Assembly (NCBI GenBank): GCA_013423325.1
Contig: BLJB01000083.1
Coordinates: forward strand, 1 to 32,042
Length of the DNA stretch: 32,042 nucleotides
Source: Usnea hakonensis
Lineage: Eukaryota; Ascomycota; Lecanoromycetes; Lecanorales; Parmeliaceae
Reading direction: 5' to 3'
Below the pieces are notes generated by a model, which saw only the letters and a list, made by a program, of their open reading frames with translations, was not told where the DNA came from and made no database searches. Below, in pieces: positions 18,679 through 29,042 of the stretch. A program made the position numbers and the translations under genes. Position 1 is the first letter of the stretch. Each line of letters opens with the position of its first letter.

Positions 18679-21206
18679 CTACCACATCCCGTTTCGATTC
18701 CTTCGCTGGGATTGCCCAAGGCTCAAGGAATTCACGGCCGCCTCCTGCTCGTTTCTGGAATTGCCACCAAGGGAGAGGCTACTAAAGCCACCTTGAGTAC
18801 GATTTTCGTTCTGAAATTTCGTCCTGGGTCGTGCCGTACGCTGTGACGACGCAGGGAGATGCTGACCGTTGGAACTAATCCCCGTTCCCATCTTAGGATC
18901 TGGTCTAGATGAGGGCATACTGCCTCCCGAGAAGGGCCGTGGGCGCTCCACTGTGTCAGGCGTGACTGCTGATTGCGAAGCAGGCGGCGGTGAAAGGCCT
19001 CCATTGTCCATTGGATGACCCCACGTCCTAGAGTAGAATATGCGCGCCTCTTGTGCGACCAGCGCAGCAATGAGCACGATACCCGGCTTTTCAAGCGATC
19101 CGATACCGTCCTCCAATGCCGTTGTTACCGCTTGCTGGCGTAGAACAACACCAAATGCTATGGTTATGATCAGCTCAAAAGCGAGAATCACAATATCACT
19201 GTGGCTGCGGTCACTAGCTTTACGAAGTGCTGGCAGGAGAGATTTAAGGATGACAAGCGCCGAAATGCACAGAGCCGCGAGTCTAAGTTGTGTTCGGAAG
19301 GCGGCAAGATATGGTAATGGTGTGCTGGTCCAAACCATGCATGAGATGGCAAGAAGGAATAAGGCCGCCGGTCCGTTCCATTGCGAATAGATTTCGTCCA
19401 ATTTTGACTGTGTTTCCTTCCTGCTTTTCTCGTATTGCTGTTGGCGTGCACGGACTTCTCGAGGTGTCTCAGCGAGCGAAAAGTTGTTAGCCATCAGAGA
19501 TTCGAGACCTAGGTCTTCGCGATCGGTGGTAGGGAAGAATCTGGGTTGAGCAAAACTTATGGGGGATAAGTCGGGACTCCCGGCTGCAAGTGAAGGCTCG
19601 TAGGGAGTGGCAAAAGGAGACTCGTCGTACGACTCTCGCATAGTGTTCTTCTTGGGGGTTTTGTAGAGCACTCGACTTTGTGAGTCGGAGCTTTTGTCGA
19701 ACCTAGGCTGATTTAGCGGATTGCGAAGGCCATGAACCGCATTCGCGGTATGAGTATCACGGTATGGAAATGACTGTAGTTGTTGAGATACGGGGTTGGA
19801 ACTGCGATAGGACAATGCAGGCCGTAAGGTTTTATTCTCCTGAGAAGGAGTCCAATCCATTGCTTCATCATCGTCATTATCTGGCGGAGGCGTAGGAGGT
19901 TGATAGACAGATGGACGCGGGTGCATATTTGGCGGCGCGAAGTCTGTAATGGAAAATGGTCGCATACCACCATTATTGCGAGTAAGAGATGGAACTGTCT
20001 GTTGATGGATGTTTTCGAGACCCCGTGCTCCAACCCCAGACGCTTTCTGCTGCGTCGTCTGAGATACCGAGAACCCGGGACTGTCTTGGAATTTGACTGG
20101 AGCCGTATAATCCATATAGGTGGAGCGAAAAGAGACGCCATTTATCTGTCAGTATATTAGCTCCCAACACCATGTTTGTGGATCTAGTACTTACAATCGT
20201 AGCAAAAACAAGCAGGGACAAATGAGCAGCCTTGTTCCTTTGCACAGTGGAGGCAAAGCTGGGTAAATACCACCAAATGACGCATCTGACAGTCAGGAAA
20301 AGACCCTGTAACTGATAGAATTCAGCAGTGCCAACTGCTCGGGCCCCCTTCCTGGTCAATGTTTCTTTGAGTACTGGGTTCCACCATGACGACAGGAAGC
20401 CGAGTATTAAGGCCAGCCCAGCAGCTGAGTACAAAAGTTCGGTGCAATCCGATATAGCGGCAGAGCCCCTCACGACCCGCTGTAAACATACGGAACCTGA
20501 TGTGAGTATTTGTGGGTCTCGAAGACCGTGGCTCTCTTCTGTAGAGCCCACCAGGGATAAACCATCCCATAAGATTTGCCCAGCCAAGCTGAGAAACCAG
20601 CCAATACCTCCCAGAGTGATGAGAGGAGCTCCCCAGCTCGCGTCTCTGTATTGAATGCCATACCCTCTTGTCCTATCCATCATCCTTCTAAGATGATCCG
20701 TTTTTGCCGCATACCCTGCCGCTCGCAGCCTCTCCTGCACCTTCGGCTCGCATCTTTTGCATACTTGTGGGTATCGCTCCTCCAGCCCCTGCCGGTACTC
20801 ACTCTCCGCTTTTACATACTCCGCATAGTCTGGCGCATCCGGAGGTGGCAAGTAAGAAGCTAGAGCTTGTGATACGAGATGCTGATTCTTGAGGCAGGTC
20901 GGGCAGAACAAGGAATCGTCCGGTATCTCGAACCCTGAAGGAGTTGGCCGAGCAAGGGCTTGTGCATAGCGAACGTTGGAGGAGATATCTTCTGCTGGGG
21001 GGTCTGCAATTTCGCCATTCTGTTGTAGAGCAGGTCAGTAAGAACAAAGTAGGTGGGGTATGTAAAGTAAACAAACGCACCTCATCCAAGAAATTTTCGG
21101 CTTCACAGTGTACACATTTCCATCGGCGGACATTGGGCGTTCTCGTCTGAGCTGATCGGCAGCCACAGTAGAAGCATACAAACTTCCTCCGCAGCAAAGA
21201 AGCCAT
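18679..21206 (-). CDS. ima1: Ima1 inner nuclear membrane protein (NET5/TMEM201 family)
   Basis: Multi-span inner nuclear membrane protein; in fission yeast Ima1 takes part in nuclear envelope organisation and heterochromatin/centromere tethering, and the animal relative is TMEM201/NET5. Exons are 21206-21081, 21019-20195 and 20145-18679; introns are 61 and 49 nt, and all junctions are phase 0. Product 805 aa. The N-terminus carries a zinc-ribbon-like pair (Cys11-x2-Cys14 and Cys31-x2-Cys34), followed by a second CPTC pair after the first junction, typical of the Ima1 N-terminal domain. Exon 2 encodes several hydrophobic segments (around WGAPLITLGGIGWFLSLAG, LLYSAAGLALILGFLSSWW and LTVRCVIWWYLPSF). 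Exon 3 holds a 250-residue disordered loop, four more membrane segments (including ALFLLAISCMVW and IVILAFELIITIAFGVVL), and a Ser-rich tail. The only ATG in a suitable position is 21206. It is divergent from alg14, with 381 bp between starts. Confidence 0.92.
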
Positions 21207-21587
21207 CAAAGCTTTCTATGTAAGATTCTTTAGAGGGGTTGATTGTTCGGAGATTAGAGAAAGCTAGGCCGGAGATGTAAATGAATACACGCTACCGAGT
21301 GAAGTAGTAGTGATTCTCTACATTATTGCTTCTCCCATCGACAGTATTGAGACCACAACTAAAGTGCAAGCTGAGGACAATAACAATGTCTTCATATTGT
21401 GAAGTTACTTTTCATAACACATCCCACCCTCTATTACCAAGCCATGTTTGCTTTGACGGGGTAGGTATCACATTAACTTCATCTACGCAAACCTCAGACG
21501 TGAATAAGTCCGCCATGCCAAAACCACCCTCCTGCAATCTCCACACAACACATCTTCCCAACCTCACCCCATAGCAACTCGCCCACA
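21207..21587. promoter_or_regulatory. Divergent promoter between ima1 and alg14
   Basis: The starts at 21206 (minus) and 21588 (plus) lie 381 bases apart and must share this region. No recognised binding motif was identified. Confidence 0.6.
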
Positions 21588-22438
21588 ATGCCATCCCTCC
21601 CTTACATCCTCGCCTTCACCATCGTCCTCATCACTACAGCATTCGTAAGTCCCCCTCACACTCAATACCTATCCTCCCAAATGACACTTCATTGCCATAG
21701 CTCCGTCTCATCTATATCCTCCCCGCCTTCCATCCCAGCCGCCCACGACCCCGCAAACGCGGGACGCCAACCCACCTTCTCATTGTCCTCGGTAGCGGCG
21801 GCCACACGGCAGAAATGTTATCCCTCCTCACCTCCCTCAATCCAGCCCATTACACCTACAGATCCTACGTAATCGGAAGTGGGGACGATTTCAGCGCTGG
21901 CAGAGCCCACAAATTCGAGCAGAGTCTTGCTACTAAGCAGGAGAGGACGGAGAAGCACGAGATTGTCAGCTTTGCGGATAAAGAAGGTAATGAAGTGACG
22001 GAGATGCCGGCGGGTGACTATAGCATCCACACCGTCCCCAGAGCTCGGCAGATACATCAATCACTCCTCACCTCACCACTAAGCTCGTTCAAGTGCCTTT
22101 ACGCCTGTATAAAGCTTCTACATTGGCATCCCAACGGCTATCCAGATCTCGTACTCACGAATGGGCCCGCTACGTCTCTCATTTTGATCCTGGCCTTGAC
22201 GATTCTGCGCTACTTCTCTTTTCTGCCTTTTGTGGGGTCAGCTGGGCAGCATGTGCAAGGACATATCAGCCCAAAGCAAATGCGAGTGATCTATGTCGAA
22301 TCCTGGGCGCGGGTCAAACGGCCAAGTCTGAGTGGAAGAATCATCGTTCGGTGCGGTCTGTGTGATCGGGTGCTGGTGCAGTGGAAAAGCTTGCAAGACC
22401 AGGGCTGGGGAGAATACAAGGGAGCACTTGTCCGATGA
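21588..22438 (+). CDS. alg14: Alg14, membrane-anchor subunit of the UDP-GlcNAc transferase (N-glycosylation)
   Basis: Recruits the catalytic partner Alg13 to the cytosolic face of the ER, where the pair adds the second GlcNAc to dolichol-PP-GlcNAc. Exons are 21588-21644 and 21701-22438, with a 56-nt phase-0 intron; 264 aa. The N-terminus is a single hydrophobic anchor that spans the junction (TIVLITTAF then LRLIYILPAF), followed by an Arg-rich stretch. The family signature VLGSGGHTAEM lies at about 48-58. Further conserved segments are the NGP in DLVLTNGPATS, the IYVESWARVKRPSLSGRI block, and a WGEYKGALVR ending. Length and ending match fungal Alg14. A second, inner hydrophobic stretch (ATSLILILALTIL) is also a family feature. 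Alg13 is not encoded in the window. Confidence 0.95.
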
Positions 22439-23328
22439 TACCTGAGCCACAAAAGTATGCGACATTGGCTGGGAAACCGCTCTTGCGACGATGGGAATTG
22501 CAGCGATGCTGCCTTTGCCAGGCGGTAAAACTGTGGAGTGGGTACGACCGCTTGTGCGACGATGGGCAGTGCAGGGCCAAATGCATCTGCGTCTATGTTG
22601 TCGAAAAAGCACGCGCCTCGTACACTTTGTGCGAGAAAAGGGGTTTACCGTATTCGGAACTTCGTAGCATCTGGAGAAGGTACACGTTACCAGACAAAGC
22701 GCAAAAGGCCTGGTTGCCCAGAAATTCTTTTTCTCACACTAAGAAAAGTTGTCCCATAAGGGCGTTGTAAGTCGATCCTCACTGGAGGAACCATCAGGTC
22801 AACCACCAATGAGGTGGTGGATGGCGGTTTCCTCAGAATTACGGCCACCTCTGGAAAACCTTAGGACGGGGAGATGTTGAGATCCAAGATTATTGAATTA
22901 ATGTAGCTACCTAAGGTACTTAGCGAAGTAAATGGCCCTGGGACTATATAATTCAGCCAGTCATGACAATCTCTATCCTAGCAAAACGAGTGGCCGATGA
23001 CCGCCTTTGCTGCATCAAGTTTTTAATTTTACACGTAACCTCCCTCCTAGCATCGCTTTTGTGTCCAGTGCGACCAGAGTTGAGTTGACATAAGAAAAGA
23101 ACAAAGACGGCGTATAGATACACCGCAAGGAAAGAAGAAGTGAAGTCTATGCCATCCACCAAACCGTAAGTAATAAAATCGTAAGTACAAAGGCTCTACA
23201 ACGCCCCTTGCAATTACAACATCGTTGATATCCTCCCACCGTGTGCGCCGTCGCTGAATGTCGTGTCTATCATTTCCTATTCGTCAATGTACATAATAGA
23301 CCTTTATTGCTGTCAAACTGCGATGGGG
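22439..23328. other. Convergent intergenic region, 0.9 kb
   Basis: Lies between the alg14 and kinase 3' ends. A frame running on the plus strand at 22381-22770 overlaps the alg14 C-terminus in another phase and looks random. A short hairpin (ACCACC / GGTGGT, 22802-22818) and a TACCTAAGGTA motif (22908-22918) are the only local structures noticed. No gene supported. Confidence 0.45.
23303..23308 (-). terminator. Possible AATAAA polyadenylation signal of the kinase gene
   Basis: Read on the minus strand, AATAAA lies 20 bases past the kinase stop codon (23331-23329). That would give a very short 3' untranslated region. Fungal signals are degenerate, so this is only a candidate. Confidence 0.25.
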
Positions 23329-26300
23329 TTAGGCCATTGCTAGGCCTTCATCATCACTGTCTGAGTCTTGTTCCGCTTCTCCGTGGTAGCCTACGTCGTC
23401 GTCTGATGCTGCTATCTCCGCTGTAGCTCTCACGAATGATGGCGCTGGATTCGGTGGATTGCTCTCATTTCCACGCCCAGGCGACCAGCTCCTCCTACCT
23501 ATGGTCAAGGGCGAAATTGATTTCTCGAGCGTGATGGCCTGCGCTTCTTGGTCTTCTTCGATCGGCACAGAAAGAGATGAGGCACCACTGACAATGGAGG
23601 GGATACGGGAGTGAGACGCCGAATCAGTCGAACCAATCTGGTCCGAGGATGAAGAGATGACAAAAGCCGAAGTGCTGTCTGCTGCTGATGTATGACGTAA
23701 ATGCGGAAGGGGGACCTCATCGTCTGGAGACGGTGAGCAGAAGAGACCGGCACCGGTGAAAGCCATGGGAGTGCGCGTCTTACTTTGGGGATGCTCAAAG
23801 GTTTGATAACGGTAATCCTGCTCTTGCGCACGCCGAAATGCTTCACTTGGGGAATCCTGTGTTGATGGATATATGTCTGGTCCTTCGCGAAGAGCTGGGG
23901 GCTGATCCACACGCCCCGCAGCAACGGCCGATGAGAGAGCAAGGCTCGGTGACGCGTGGAAGTCATCAGTCATGTCGCCCACAGACGATGCTCGACTTGA
24001 TTGAGCAGGGCTTTGGCGTCCAATACCACGCTCTCTACTCCGCATACTGTCCACAAGTCGTCTTCCTGCACCCGAAAAGACGTTGCTGAGACTCGATGAT
24101 GAATTTGACCTAGGATCAACAACAGTGGTGGTTGCTGATGAGAAATCTTCAGACGGCGTCGAAGGATTTGGCGACAAGGTTTCTCTTGGAAAGCCAGGCA
24201 CAGGAGCACGTATAGTTTTCATAGAATCGGCAGTCGATAACATACCGTCAGGGAGCACTTGTCCGCTTGCTTGCGGGTCACTTGGAGCGCTCATAGCGTT
24301 TCCACCATCGTCAAAGTACGAGGGATTGTCCTGCATTTCGGGGCTGGCTGCGACGCTCTGTGCAAGAGGATGCTCAGAATTCTCTCTCGATGCGCGTAAT
24401 GCAGGTAAAATCTGTTCGTCACCCCTCAAACTAGTCCTCCTCTCATCTTTGACACTCGACGGATTTTTGATACTAGCCGTTGAGCCCGCGCCATCAAAGG
24501 CCTTGGTGCTGCTATTAGTCCTCTTGCGATGTTGAGAGCCACGACCTCGCAAGACAGAGCCGACTCTCTGGAATCCCGCCTTCATGCGGTCGAAAACAGT
24601 CAGTGGCGTGACGGAGTCTTGAACTTCTTGTGTGGAGACCTCAATCTTCTTGCCCTGACTTTGCAGCAATGGATCAGTCTGGTCGATCCACTGAGTACGA
24701 TCTGTGATTCCTTGAAGCACCCAGGGATGATGCTTAACCTCTTTCAGGGTGATACGTTTGATAGGCTTCTTTTCTAGCAAACGCTTCAACAAATCCCGAA
24801 GCTCATCATTGACCTCTTCATACTCGAGGATATCATCCAACCTCTTTCTACGATCTGTGACCGTACCAAATGCTTTGCTCGCAACCTCATGAGGAACACC
24901 TTTAAGGCGCATTCTAGGAATGAAGACCTCGTCACGCGCTATTTTCTCGTACATTTTAAATTGGTTGCCGTCGAAGAAAGGAAGTCGTCCGAAGACCATC
25001 GCATAGAGTGTGACTCCAAGAGCCCAAACGTCAATCTGACCAGTGATTACTGGACGTTCTGAATCCCCACCGACTTCGAAATACTGAGGATCGCAGAGCT
25101 CTGGTGCGTAGAAGGCTGGAGTACCGACAGTCTTGGCAAGCTCGATGGCCTCATCGTGTATCTCCGCATCAGATTCTGCCAACCCTTCGTGGTCGTCGTC
25201 TTCTCTAATCGGTTTGCCAAGGTAAGACACTCCGAAGTCTGATATCTTGACACGGAAGCCCGTGGTCCACAGCAAATTGGCGGGCTTTATGTCGCGATGG
25301 ATAATGCCTTGATAGTGAAGGTATTCCAGCCCTAGGACGGTATCACGGAATGCGTCCAAAGCTTGAACCAATGTGAGGCAGGGTACGTAGCGGAAATTCT
25401 CATCGATCGAGTCCCAATCATGTTGTCCAAGAATTATCTTGTTCAGCAACGACTGCAGCTCGACGTCTTTGGCTGTTTCTTGGGCATCTAGTCCTGACGT
25501 CGGACCTTCATACTGTGCCGGCGTCTCGAAGCGAGAGAGTAAGGCGCTTACGGGTATGCTGACCGTGTCACTTGAGTCTGGGACTGATTTAGGTGTGTGG
25601 GTCGGCGTCTCACTTCGAAATAGATCGTCTGCCGTATTTGTCGGTGTGGGATCGTTTGCCGGCTGCTTGTAATCTTGAACCTGAGCGAGATATTGATCGA
25701 CGGTTTCTGCCTCGTCTTCAGATTCGCCACCATACTCAAGGGAAAAATAAGGATCGGAGCCAGGATATTGTGATCCGTTACGAACAGCTCCACGTCCAAA
25801 GCGTCGACCTTGATCCTTACGCTCCTGTTCTGCGAGCCGTTGAGCTTTCTCATGTCGCCTTGATGGTGCCAGCCTATTGAACTCCTCAATAGCTGCTCTT
25901 TCGTGGTCGTCACTGAGGCCAGTTGCCAGTTCGCGTTTGCAACGCTCCATCTCAAACAGCGCAACATCTTTATCTGTCGGTTTGCGCCAAACGATTTCTC
26001 CGCGCTCGACAAATTCGAGCGCCAAGTAGACCTTGCCCCATTCGTCGTCATCGATGACTTCAAGCAAACTGACAACATTTGAGTGTCGAGCTTTCTTGAG
26101 AATGGCGACTTCTTTCTTTATCATGTCATTCGGATCTCCTGATCTGCCTAGTCGTAGCTTCTTCGAAAAGCGACGTACAATCTTGACTGCACACAGGGTA
26201 TCTGTGAGTAAGTCTCGAGCAAGCTTTACGGTCCCATGGTTACCGCTTCCAAGTTTATTCAATAGCTCGTAGTGATTGATGGTCTTTCTGCCTGATATAG

Positions 26301-27318
26301 GATCAACATCTTTCAGCAATTTGTGTGTCCTGCAGCACGTTAGCGAAGGTAGGTAAGAAATCCAACAATATATTGGACGAGCTGTAACTCATGGTGAATC
26401 TTACTCTTTCGGCGCCTGTAGATGAGCTGGATGAAGCATAGGGCTACCTGAACGCGCTTCGTCGGATTCGTTAGTCCAGTGTTTCTTCGACGACATGGGC
26501 GTGAATAGGCCTGGACTCTGTGCTGGCGTGTTTCCCACGGTCTTTGCTCCAGAAGGAATTTGTGGGTAGCCCCGCGCAGGTGTATCATCGGTCGAGGAAA
26601 AGGACATATCATGGGAAGGATGAGAGCTTCGAGTGCGTAGATGGTGAGGTTCACCTGGTAGATAAGGGGGAGGGTAGTGTTGACGTTGCAAGGCTTCGAA
26701 AGATTGATCTGGATAATTCGGATAGTCTGGTCCATCTCTGCGGCGAGATAAGGGTCGGCTTTGAAAGTTCGGAACGGAAACAGGTCTGTTACTTTCAGGA
26801 TTGAATGAAGACATGAAGTCGCTCCATGCATTTGCACGACTATCAGGAGACACTGGCGTGGAAGAAGTGTCACGTTGACTATCTGTAGAGCCGCTCAAAC
26901 CAATTGACGATACGTTAGAGGAGGACGGTGTTCGAGAGATATCGGCAACAAAAGACTCTTGCGGAACTTTTTGAGTGAAGTAGTCAGGATATCTGGAAAC
27001 GAGAATGTCTTCGTCTCCACTCCTTTGGTGTTGCTGCTGGTCTTCATGTTGCCCAGGTCCAGAGAGCTTTGACACTAGAGACTCGACAACGAGTGTTGGG
27101 TGTTCTAGCTTTGGAGTCTTCATCTGGTCTTCTTCTATAGCTAACACGTCATGTTTCGCGTGGACTGGGCCTCCCTGAGAAGTGAAGAAGTTGGATCTAG
27201 CAGCATCCAAACACAACGAGTCTGTGGACCGAGGCGGTGTTATGGGCAAAGCACCTCCAAATGGCACTTCGTGGCCGCTAGGCTTCCTGGTGGTTCCCTC
27301 TCTATCTGATGTAGCCAT
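23329..27318 (-). CDS. ssp1: CaMKK/SNF1-activating protein kinase (Ssp1/Sak1/Elm1 group)
   Basis: Serine/threonine kinase that in this family phosphorylates the activation loop of Snf1/AMPK-type and CaMK-type kinases, linking calcium or glucose status to energy signalling. Exons are 27318-26405 and 26329-23329, with a 75-nt intron (GCTAAC branch site); 1304 aa. Residues 1-320 are disordered. The conserved lead-in DPISGRKTINHYELL precedes the kinase domain at about 325-842: glycine loop LGSGNHGTVKLA, catalytic Lys354 in CAVKIV, HRDIKPANLL from about 649, DFG at about 669-671, and VGTPAFYAPELCD in the activation segment. Between the VERGEIVWRK hinge region and the helix before HRD lies an insert of about 200 low-complexity residues (about 421-620), longer than the core needs. 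A 460-residue Ser-rich tail follows. Ssp1 (fission yeast) and Sak1/Tos3/Elm1 (budding yeast) are the nearest known relatives; which one is the true equivalent cannot be settled here. Confidence 0.92.
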
Positions 27319-28300
27319 CCTGTTCTCTTTGACTTCGAATGAGATGTATATTTACAGCTCCAGTCAGATGTTATCGAGGTCGGAAGAAATCGATGCTCCT
27401 CCGGCATGTCATTATGTCACGGAAGGCTGCCAGCCCGTGTGTGTTTTAACCAAACGGATGGTGTGGAGGTGGTATGATCGTCGACGCGGCCTTGGGTAGA
27501 TATGGTGATCTCTTTGAGACTTTCGTAGTACTTGACGATATGGTGGAGGTAGTGGATCTTGGGCTCAATTGGGCGCCAATGGAATGTACGTGCGGTAATC
27601 CAAATCAAAAGGACCTCGAGTGTCTGAAGGCAGAAGGCTTTGCAATAGATGAAGCAACGGTCAGGGAATGTGTTCTTGTTGGCGCATTGAATATGGCTGG
27701 CCGAAATCTAGTAAGACTTCAGGATTGGCTTAGAGGGAATCGCAATTGTGTTGAAGACATACGAGTTGTAGATAGAATTGAGCCGATCAAGGTCTCTGAA
27801 CACGCAGCGACCGATGGTGCCAGTGGTCTGTAAAGAAGGTAGCAGGAAAGATAGAAGGTCAGCCCACAGTGAGGGATGATTGTGGTTTGAGCGGCAAGGC
27901 GGAGTGGTGGAGCAGTAGTGGTTGTGGTTGTCCAGATTGCTGGTTTTTGTTGTGCTCTCAGAACAATGGACAAGCTTTTTCTCGCACCCCACTCTTTTCT
28001 CTTTTCAATGACGTCGCAGTCTTCTCCCTTTATCCTGATGAGCGACTTTATGCCGTGGGTTGCATGATATGACGAGGAAACGACGGTACAACCAAAGGAA
28101 TGAAAAGGAGAAGGAGCGTTTCTGTTGACCTCGTAGAACAGGCAGATATCTGTTGAAAAAGTTTGGGAAAGGATTCTAATAATAAAATTTTATACTCTAT
28201 TTGAAAATTGATAGTAGAGTAGAGTAACGGATATTTGAATATTTTAGGAGGGGGAGGGGGGTCAAGGAAAAGAGGCAGAAATAGTTAGTACGAGTTGTCC

Positions 28301-28327
28301 GTACTCTAGAGTACCTAGAGTACTCTA
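28301..28327. repeat. Two abutting palindromes
   Basis: A perfect 14-base palindrome, GTACTCTAGAGTAC (28301-28314), is followed after one base by a perfect 12-base palindrome, TAGAGTACTCTA (28316-28327). They share the GTACTCTA/TAGAGTAC unit, so the whole block can pair in more than one register. Related AGTAGAGTAGAGTA sequence occurs at about 28213-28226. Confidence 0.9.
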
Positions 28328-29022
28328 CATTAGTTTCAACCGGTGTCTGGTACCTTAGTTGGTAGAGTGGTAGGGGGGGAAGAGGGGGGCGGCCTTTTGG
28401 GTTTGAAGAATTTTGACCTTTACCCTCTGCCCTTTTCCTCCCCCCCGGAAAAAATAATAATAATAATAAATACCAAATACTTTTCGAGGCTCAGAGTTGA
28501 AAGAGAGATTCGACCAAGCTACTCGAGCGGAAAGGGTAGGAAAAGGGAAGTCAAAAATTTAAAAAAAATTGAGATAACTCGGCTGTAGCCTGCATCTTGT
28601 GTCACCTAACTTTAAAAGTTTCTGTAGCTAGTAAGCACCCTAGTAAGCACCTAAGATACCTTGGTCCTTCGCCCAACGCCCGGAAAAGCCACTTGAAGGT
28701 CCTAGCTCCTTCGGTGCCTCAAATCCAAAGACTACCTTATCCAGAACTGTCCAGCGTTGAATCAAATTTCCGTTTGCCGTGTCATTGGTCATACTGCTCA
28801 AGGCGAAAAAGAATAATCCTTACAATCGTCAATCAAATCCTAAGCGAGGAACCATGTTGGACACTATCTTCTGCAAGGATCCCACTATGGATGCATATCA
28901 TTCTGGCACCATCCGCTATCAAGCCTAGGCGGCTGAACGCCTATCTAAATCATCTAAATCATTAAATCAAAATCGTTCAAAATTTTAATTCAATTGCGAA
29001 TAATGCGGGCCCCGTGTCTTGG

Positions 29023-29042
29023 CTTGCCTTGCCTTGCCTTGC
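29023..29042. repeat. (CTTGC)4 tandem repeat with degenerate extension
   Basis: Four perfect CTTGC units, continuing to about 29070 as degenerate CTTGG/CTCGC/CTTCG units. Non-coding. Confidence 0.85.

Noticed and set aside
22381..22770. 129-codon plus-strand frame after alg14
   Set aside because: It starts inside the alg14 C-terminal coding region in another phase and runs into non-coding DNA with no recognisable motif.
22908..22918. TACCTAAGGTA motif, and TAGGTACCTA at 29474-29483
   Set aside because: Short near-palindromes of this kind are frequent in ascomycete intergenic DNA and no regulator can be assigned.
28597..28965. 122-codon plus-strand frame, considered as a transposon remnant
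   Set aside because: The translation matches no transposase or reverse transcriptase motif and is rich in residues expected from unconstrained DNA. No terminal repeats could be paired.
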